Shown: positions 59,664 to 64,000 of the stretch, one piece after another
Position numbering within the stretch: the stretch's first letter is position 1
Layout: every line of letters begins with the position of its first letter
Origin: Halochromatium salexigens
GTDB taxonomy: Bacteria; Pseudomonadota; Gammaproteobacteria; Chromatiales; Chromatiaceae
Length of the DNA: 64,000 nucleotides
Assembly (NCBI RefSeq): GCF_016653295.1
Contig: NZ_NHSF01000054.1
Span: forward strand, 1 to 64,000
Direction of reading: 5' to 3'
Notes under the pieces: generated by a model
What the model was told of the DNA's origin: nothing
Databases searched by the model: none
Seen by the model: the letters and a program-made list of their open reading frames with translations, nothing else
Translations under genes and position numbers: made by a program

Positions 59664-60464
59664 TCAAACAGCGCGGTTCCACGCATCCCACTGCCTGCGA
59701 AAGGTGCGGAAGGCATGTTCGTTGGTCAACAACTGACTCTCAGTCAGCAGCAGCGTTTCCATGGCCTTATCGTCGAGCCACCGCTGTTTCTCATCTAGCC
59801 CGGCGCGGATAGAATCAACAATTTGCTCTTGATCACGCTCAAAATAGAAATGATCTAGATCTTTTTTTCCGGGCCGGCCGCTATATTGAGCATGGTAGCG
59901 TTCGCGCACGGTATCGAGATTGAGCCGCATGAGGATTCCCGGAGCACCCTTGACAGGCGCGTACTGCGGCTTTTTTTTCAGCTCCTCGAACAGCAGCAGG
60001 TCTTCATAAAAAGGTGCATGTCGAGGATGTACGGTGATGATGAAGTCGGTGCCCTGCATGAAGCCTGTGGTCAACGCCAGGGCATAGCGAAACAGCTTGA
60101 GTACGGTTGTCGCGCTCGCATGCTTCCGGTCTATCGCAAGCCCGGATATCTCACAGAGGCGTCGACCCTCGATCCTGAGCCTTTGTAGTTCTTCGGTGCA
60201 AAAACCATCTGCTGGCAAGCCAGCTTCTGAATCCATGACGCAGGTCAATGTTCCAGCGAGATTGCCTTGCTTCTCGGCGAGAATGGTGTGCGTGCCTGGC
60301 AAAGTGTTCCATAGGTTGATCCGCATCTGCTCTGGCTTCAGCTCTGTATAACCACATTTGAGGTAGACTTTGTAGACAAGCCGGTAGCAGTTGGCGAGAT
60401 CTTCGCGCGAGGAGGCGATGCGCGTCTGCTCTTTGCCCTTGTTGTGCGTGCGATCTTCGGGCAT
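59664..60464 (-). CDS. FeeM-type N-acyl amino acid synthase / acyltransferase
   Basis: 266 aa from the ATG at 60464 (others at 60503 and 60554 are possible). It matches the FeeM catalytic core of the GNAT-like acyl-AHL-synthase superfamily: RIASSREDLANCYRLVYKVYL, GTHTILAEKQGNLAGTLTCV, RRLCEISGLAIDRK and TDFIITVHPRHAPFYEDLL. FeeM enzymes acylate amino acids from acyl-ACP. A related family (TIGR03694) accompanies exosortase/PEP-CTERM systems, which fits its place between two PEP-CTERM genes. The C-terminal ~60 residues (VDSIRAGLDEKQRWLDDKAM) are helical. A strong terminator follows. Confidence 0.75.
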   Translation of the reverse strand: MPEDRTHNKGKEQTRIASSREDLANCYRLVYKVYLKCGYTELKPEQMRINLWNTLPGTHTILAEKQGNLAGTLTCVMDSEAGLPADGFCTEELQRLRIEGRRLCEISGLAIDRKHASATTVLKLFRYALALTTGFMQGTDFIITVHPRHAPFYEDLLLFEELKKKPQYAPVKGAPGILMRLNLDTVRERYHAQYSGRPGKKDLDHFYFERDQEQIVDSIRAGLDEKQRWLDDKAMETLLLTESQLLTNEHAFRTFRRQWDAWNRAV

Positions 60465-60666
60465 AGAGCCGGTTTTCGTACTGTTTTGTTGTTGCCACAA
60501 CATGGAGTCGTACCAGATTGATGCGAGTGTCAAGGGTGCATGGAGCTGAAGCACGTCGACGCGCGATCAGCGCAGCAGAAGCCGGCCATGCCGGTCGCGT
60601 CAGGTGTCGAGCCGCGTTGCTTGGATGGTGGTGTACGGGATTTTACTAATAAATGCAAGAGTCTGT

Positions 60667-60683
60667 TGTAAAATTTTCTGACA
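60667..60683 (-). promoter_or_regulatory. Enhancer-like element, inverted copy (copy 3)
   Basis: Minus strand TGTCAGAAAATTTTACA; it shares TGTCAGAAA-N5-ACA with the copies at 54311 and 60817. It lies 211 bp upstream of the sigma-54 promoter at 60895. No matching -24/-12 promoter was found on the minus strand toward the acyltransferase. Confidence 0.5.
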
Positions 60684-60696
60684 ATCTGGGCAGATG

Positions 60697-60741
60697 GGTA
60701 TCGCTGATTTCCCTTTTTTAATAAGGTGTTACAGCGATACC
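60697..60741. repeat. 10-bp inverted repeat GGTATCGCTG/CAGCGATACC
   Basis: Perfect arms at 60697-60706 and 60732-60741 enclose 25 bp that include CCTTTTTTA. It sits between the two enhancer-like elements. It might be another protein-binding dyad or the relic of a small element. Confidence 0.45.
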
Positions 60742-60816
60742 AACAACGCTACAACAGTCTGCAACGTAGGGAGGGAAGGAGTCTCCGCCTCGACAGCTTT
60801 GTTGCGTTAAGTTAGG

Positions 60817-60833
60817 TGTCAGAAACTTTAACA
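60817..60833 (+). promoter_or_regulatory. Enhancer-like element TGTCAGAAACTTTAACA (copy 2)
   Basis: Same 17-bp pattern as copy 1. It starts 78 bp before the sigma-54 promoter, against 79 bp for copy 1. The conserved sequence and spacing argue strongly for a shared activator site. Confidence 0.62.
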
Positions 60834-60894
60834 TACCCCTTGATGGCTGCGAGAGGCATGAAAAAACGCTTTGTTTTATATGATAAAAAAATAA

Positions 60895-60910
60895 TGGCAT
60901 ACTTTGTGCT
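60895..60910 (+). promoter_or_regulatory. Sigma-54 (-24/-12) promoter of the second PEP-CTERM gene
   Basis: TGGCATACTTTGTGCT has the invariant GG and GC with 10 bp between them; TGTGCT replaces TTTGCT. It lies 134 bp before the ATG at 61044. Confidence 0.68.
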
Positions 60911-61043
60911 TGTTTTTAGGGTTACTGGATCGCCTGGATTTAACGATGTAGACAGCTTATGAACGAAAACATCGAATATATAAGGCATAAAAGTCAAGCG
61001 CCTTTATTGCCTTTTCAATGAAATTGTGCTTGAGGTTATCAAG

Positions 61044-61953
61044 ATGAAAAAAAACAACTTCTTCGCTAGTCGTTACCACTACTATTGGCTTCGCTTTTGC
61101 CACTTCTGTTGCAAGCGCAGACGTGTGTAATGTGAACGATGTTATGCTTACGAGCTACAGTAAGCAGGGTAGCGGTATCAAAAACACAGTAAACCAAAGT
61201 GCTAGCAATTGTCTGGGAGCATTTGATCAAAAGAAAGATGGTAATGATGGGTTTACTGGTAACACGACACAGGGAAATATCGGTATAAAAGATACCGGCT
61301 ATCTGAACAAAACAAACTATTTTGATGGATATGAGTACGGAGCCTTTGTCGGCGAGGACGATCTTCTTGATCTCAGTGGAAATGGGGAGGCGGATGACCC
61401 AGGTTGGATATTTGCCGCTAAAATCGATTTCAATGAAGATGGAACAGGCAATACAACTACAGGTAAGATCGAAAATAACGGCCAAACCTTAGAGTTCGCT
61501 GAAAGCCTTATCGAGCTGGAATTTGATTCAGGCAGCGGCATGACTTCCGGCACCTGGACCTACACCCCACCGGAGACCAACCCGCAAGGCCTCATCGACG
61601 TTCTTGGAGCCAATAAATTCTTTGATCAGGCAGCGGTCATTTTTAAATCGGCCCGTGAATATGCCATCTATAATTTTACACTCGCCGATTTAGGGCTAGA
61701 CCCGGTCGTCGGAACCGAAGATACAAACTATCGCTTCAGTGGCACTTGGGATATGTCAGGTACACTAAAAACCCCAAATGGAAAAAACCCAGCGGGACTC
61801 TCAAATGTCAGCCTCTGGCTCCGTGACCCGGATTTTGTTACCACTTCTTCCCAGCCGACGCCTAACACAGTGCCGACACCTGGAACGGTGTTCCTGTTTG
61901 GGGCGGGCCTGTTTGGGCTTGGAGCCATGCGTAAGCGCACCTTGTGGGGTTAG
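61044..61953 (+). pseudogene. PEP-CTERM protein, ATG out of frame through an A8 tract
   Basis: GAGG-N8 precedes the ATG at 61044, but eight A residues follow (61047-61054) and this frame stops after 25 codons. With seven A's the ATG would join the frame that encodes a textbook signal peptide (KKTTSSLVVTTTIGFAFATS, cut after VASA) and then 280 residues ending at 61953. The tail is a PEP-CTERM variant: PTPGTVFLFGAGLFGLGAM followed by RKRTLWG. The mature part is Asn/Gly/Asp-rich with two nearby Cys. The body is otherwise intact, which suggests slippage-based switching, recent loss or a sequencing error rather than old decay. Confidence 0.75.
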
Positions 61954-61973
61954 TGTAGATTAGAAAAGACTGT

Positions 61974-62398
61974 TTGCGATTTTCCGTGTGGATTCAAGGT
62001 CGTGTGTCGATTGTTGTCTTCACGACCCTTTGTTTGGCATCACCCGTCAGTGCCGATTGGCAAAGAATCGATGTACCTGCTGGGTTTCGGTTCTTCGATG
62101 ATCAAGGGGTCGAGAGGATGCCTGGCTGCTCGCAAGGCCCGATCATGGAGCCGGGTAGCAGTGGGAATGCCACGCTCGATCAAGAAGATGGGGTCGTTGT
62201 CAGCCCTGCCAATGGTGCCTTCTCGTTCTTCGTCGACATGGAGGGCGCGGTCAGCGGGGATCTGTTGATCTACTTCGCTGGAGGCTTACTCGGCCGATCA
62301 TGACGGGTCTGGCGCTGGCGGTATTCTGGTCGATACGCGGCTGACAAACCCGTTCGCTGGGTTCGCGAAGGTCTATATTCCTTTTGCTTTCTGTACTG
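61974..62398 (+). pseudogene. Truncated, frameshifted pectinacetylesterase-family protein
   Basis: A signal peptide (VSIVVFTTLCLASPVSA) precedes WQRIDVPAGFRFFDDQG and GAFSFFVDMEGAVSGDLLIYFAGG, the entrance of the pectinacetylesterase/NOTUM-like fold, but the frame stops at 62303. The next conserved piece (GGILVDTRLTNPFAGFAKVYIP) is in another frame at about 62310-62395. The nucleophile region and the remaining ~250 residues are gone, cut off at the convergent oxidase gene. It may once have followed the PEP-CTERM gene in an operon. Confidence 0.6.
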
Positions 62399-62400
62399 AG

Positions 62401-63945
62401 CTAGGGCAGGTTATACCGACCCGGCGCAATGATATTGTCCGGGTCGAACACCTGCTTGAGCTTCCGCACTGTCTGCCAGTAAGGGTCGTCCGCCGAGACG
62501 ATCTTGTCCATCATATCGACCCGCGCGCGATACGGCGACAGCCCGCGTTCCTGGACATAAGCCAGCAGCGCATCGGCACAACGATGCGCGCGCGTTGTTT
62601 GCTCGTCCTCGCTGCGATCGAACAACAGGTTGATCACCGCGACCAGCGAGGTGGCAGTTTCGATATTGAGCGTCATGTAGAGCCGATGGCCGTGCTCCTC
62701 GGCGATGCGCTCCATGCCCGCGACGACGTCCATCACCAGCGCACCATCCAAGGGTAGGGCGGGACTGATGAACAGGACGCCACACTTCGAGCTGTCAAAT
62801 TCTTCGACATCCAGGTTGGGGTGCCCGAACTGCCACATCAGATTTTGGATCGGCAGATCGGTCGGTGTTCCGAGCGCGAGCTGATGCAACGGCCGCATGG
62901 CATGGATCGCTGCCGCGTTGGCGCGGGCGATGGGCAGGAAGCGCAGTGCATGGGTGACGGCAAAGCCGACATCGAGCAAGCGGTCGGTGACCACCATCAC
63001 GCGCGCGAGCTTGCCGATGCGTTGGCGGATCTCGCGCAATGCGGCGCGCACCTGGCCATGATTGCCGGTCACGGCGGCGAGCGAGGCCCACTCGTTCGGC
63101 GCGAGCAGGTTCAGCACTTGCTCGGACTCGGCCAGCGCTTGGGAAGGCGAGCGCCCGCACGCGGTCTCCAGATACTCGGCGATTCCGTAGGTCAGGGTCG
63201 AGTGGTTCCGAGCCCGGTTGCCGATATGTGTCACTGAGGTTAACAGTCCGTCGCGTTTCAGCCGGGCCAGCCGGTTGATCAACTCGCCCAAGTCTTGCGT
63301 GCGATGCAGCGACAGCGACACCGCGACCTCGCGCGGCCGGCGTGGCCGCAGTCGCAGGCAAGCGCTTGTGACGATACCGAAATTCCCTTGGAAGAACAGA
63401 CCATCGAGGATCGGGCCGAGTCCGTCCGGGTGAAGATGGGCGAGGGGTGAGTCCTCGCCGAGACGCCGGAAGCCGGTCTTGAGGATCTCGCTGGTGCCGG
63501 TGACGATTTCGAGGCCGAACAGGTCTTCGCGGCGCGGGCCGAAGTAGCCGACACCGCGATCGAGGGCGCAGCCGATCAGGCTGGTCGCTCGGCCGGCGCC
63601 GGTGACATTGAAGGTCAGCTCCGGGCAGTGTTCGGCGAGGAAGTCGTGGAGTTGTCCCTGGGTGACGCCGGGCTCGATGACCGCGATGGGGTGATCGACG
63701 GAGATCGCCTCGGCATTGCGGATGCGATTCATGCCGCTGAGGTCGACGAGGGTGTTGCCCTCGGTGACCGGCGAGCGCGAGCCGTAGCCCCAGTTGTGGC
63801 CTTTAGATATTGGATAAAAAGGAGTCGTCTTGTCTTGGCCATGCTCGCGGACTAGCGCTTGGACTTCGGATGTTGAGCGAGGCGACAAGACCATCGCTAA
63901 GCGCTGGTGGAATCCGGTGACATTGCTAGATGCGCTCATTAACAC
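62401..63945 (-). CDS. VAO-family FAD-binding oxidoreductase (4-cresol dehydrogenase-like)
   Basis: 514 aa. The PCMH-type FAD domain has PFYPISKGHNWGYGSRSP, VDLSGMNRIR, AVIEPGVTQGQLHDFL, NVTGAGRATSLIGCALDRG and FGPRREDLFGLEIVTG. The C-terminal cap contains PALPLDGALV and closes with KLKQVFDPDNIIAPGRYNLP. The closest relatives in layout are 4-cresol dehydrogenase/vanillyl-alcohol oxidase-like flavoproteins. The substrate is not known and no cytochrome partner is present. No signal peptide is visible. A start two codons in (MSASSN) is equally possible. Confidence 0.78.
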   Translation of the reverse strand: MLMSASSNVTGFHQRLAMVLSPRSTSEVQALVREHGQDKTTPFYPISKGHNWGYGSRSPVTEGNTLVDLSGMNRIRNAEAISVDHPIAVIEPGVTQGQLHDFLAEHCPELTFNVTGAGRATSLIGCALDRGVGYFGPRREDLFGLEIVTGTSEILKTGFRRLGEDSPLAHLHPDGLGPILDGLFFQGNFGIVTSACLRLRPRRPREVAVSLSLHRTQDLGELINRLARLKRDGLLTSVTHIGNRARNHSTLTYGIAEYLETACGRSPSQALAESEQVLNLLAPNEWASLAAVTGNHGQVRAALREIRQRIGKLARVMVVTDRLLDVGFAVTHALRFLPIARANAAAIHAMRPLHQLALGTPTDLPIQNLMWQFGHPNLDVEEFDSSKCGVLFISPALPLDGALVMDVVAGMERIAEEHGHRLYMTLNIETATSLVAVINLLFDRSEDEQTTRAHRCADALLAYVQERGLSPYRARVDMMDKIVSADDPYWQTVRKLKQVFDPDNIIAPGRYNLP

Positions 63946-63970
63946 ACTGAATCGATCTGAAAGTTTTACC

Positions 63971-63992
63971 GGCGCTAAAAAAAGCTAGCGCC
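63971..63992. repeat. Hairpin at the window edge
   Basis: GGCGCTA (63971-63977), loop AAAAAAGC, TAGCGCC (63986-63992): a perfect 7-bp stem upstream of the oxidoreductase start. Possibly a terminator of a gene entering from the right, or an operator. Confidence 0.35.
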
Positions 63993-64000
63993 TAAGCGCT

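Larger units (their letters stand above)
60465..61043. other. AT-rich regulatory region before the second PEP-CTERM gene
   Basis: 579 bp without a credible gene. It holds two copies of the 17-bp element, a 10-bp inverted repeat and a sigma-54 promoter, all listed separately. Base composition is clearly lower in GC than the core genes. Confidence 0.6.

Noticed and set aside
60560-60640. Minus-strand sigma-54 promoter for the acyltransferase, at the distance expected from the inverted 17-bp element
   Set aside because: I checked for GC-N10-CC on the plus strand in this interval and found no acceptable match.
60718-60997. Two small minus-strand ORFs in the PEP-CTERM control region
   Set aside because: They overlap the enhancer-like element and sigma-54 promoter, lack ribosome sites and look like random frames in AT-rich DNA.

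Overview
The window is GC-rich, densely coded bacterial chromosome. The gene order and content point to a gammaproteobacterium: the run yciI / yciB remnant / rnm / yciO / M50 protease / trpS / scpA / scpB / rluB / aroA / cmk / rpsA / ihfB, plus zipA-ligA and the DUF1249 and DUF1841 families. Oxygen-independent HemN, heavy IS debris, PEP-CTERM proteins and family matches that I recall from purple sulfur bacteria make Chromatiales the best guess. That placement is an inference, because no photosynthesis or sulfur-oxidation gene lies in the window.

Layout. 1-4.4 kb is a mobile-DNA graveyard: an IS481-type transposase tail fused to a DUF1566 protein, a vapBC toxin-antitoxin pair, a frameshifted resolvase, and an IS66 tail fused in frame to the front of hsdR. 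4.4-16.5 kb is mostly housekeeping: a DRE-TIM aldolase-like enzyme, an S1-repeat protein, a possible four-domain operon (DHH phosphoesterase, GGCT-OsmC fusion, RyR-domain protein), thioredoxin, a methyltransferase, iscR, prmB, hemN and thiE. A yefM-yoeB module separates thiE from thiD at 16.6-17.1 kb. 17.2-26 kb carries thiD, a DMT transporter, smc, zipA and ligA. 26-48 kb holds an alpha-carbonic anhydrase that has lost zinc ligands, the core gammaproteobacterial block listed above, glgC, gpmI, thyA, sohB, argF, argD and a retropepsin-like protease.

48-50 kb is a compact RiPP operon of the bufferin/HvfABC type. It has a precursor with tandem EGKCG motifs, an MNIO (DUF692) enzyme and its DUF2063 partner, and is probably copper-related. 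50-54 kb carries DUF1841, nth, an orphan V-ATPase subunit D, queF and a sigma-54-dependent response regulator.

54-64 kb is the accessory end, with lower GC in places. Two PEP-CTERM genes (54.5 and 61.0 kb) each have a -24/-12 sigma-54 promoter. Each promoter is preceded, at almost identical distance, by the same 17-bp element TGT-CAGAAA-N5-ACA, and a third inverted copy lies upstream of the second gene. The second PEP-CTERM gene is out of frame with its ATG because of an A8 tract directly after the start codon. Between the two lie a GAF protein, two toxin-antitoxin pairs, an orphan HigA, an ISAs1 remnant and a FeeM-type acyltransferase. A broken pectinacetylesterase-like gene and a VAO-family flavoprotein close the window.

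The features most worth follow-up are the bufferin operon, the shared sigma-54/enhancer architecture of the PEP-CTERM genes with the A8 frameshift, the zinc-ligand-deficient carbonic anhydrase, and the RyR-centred gene group.
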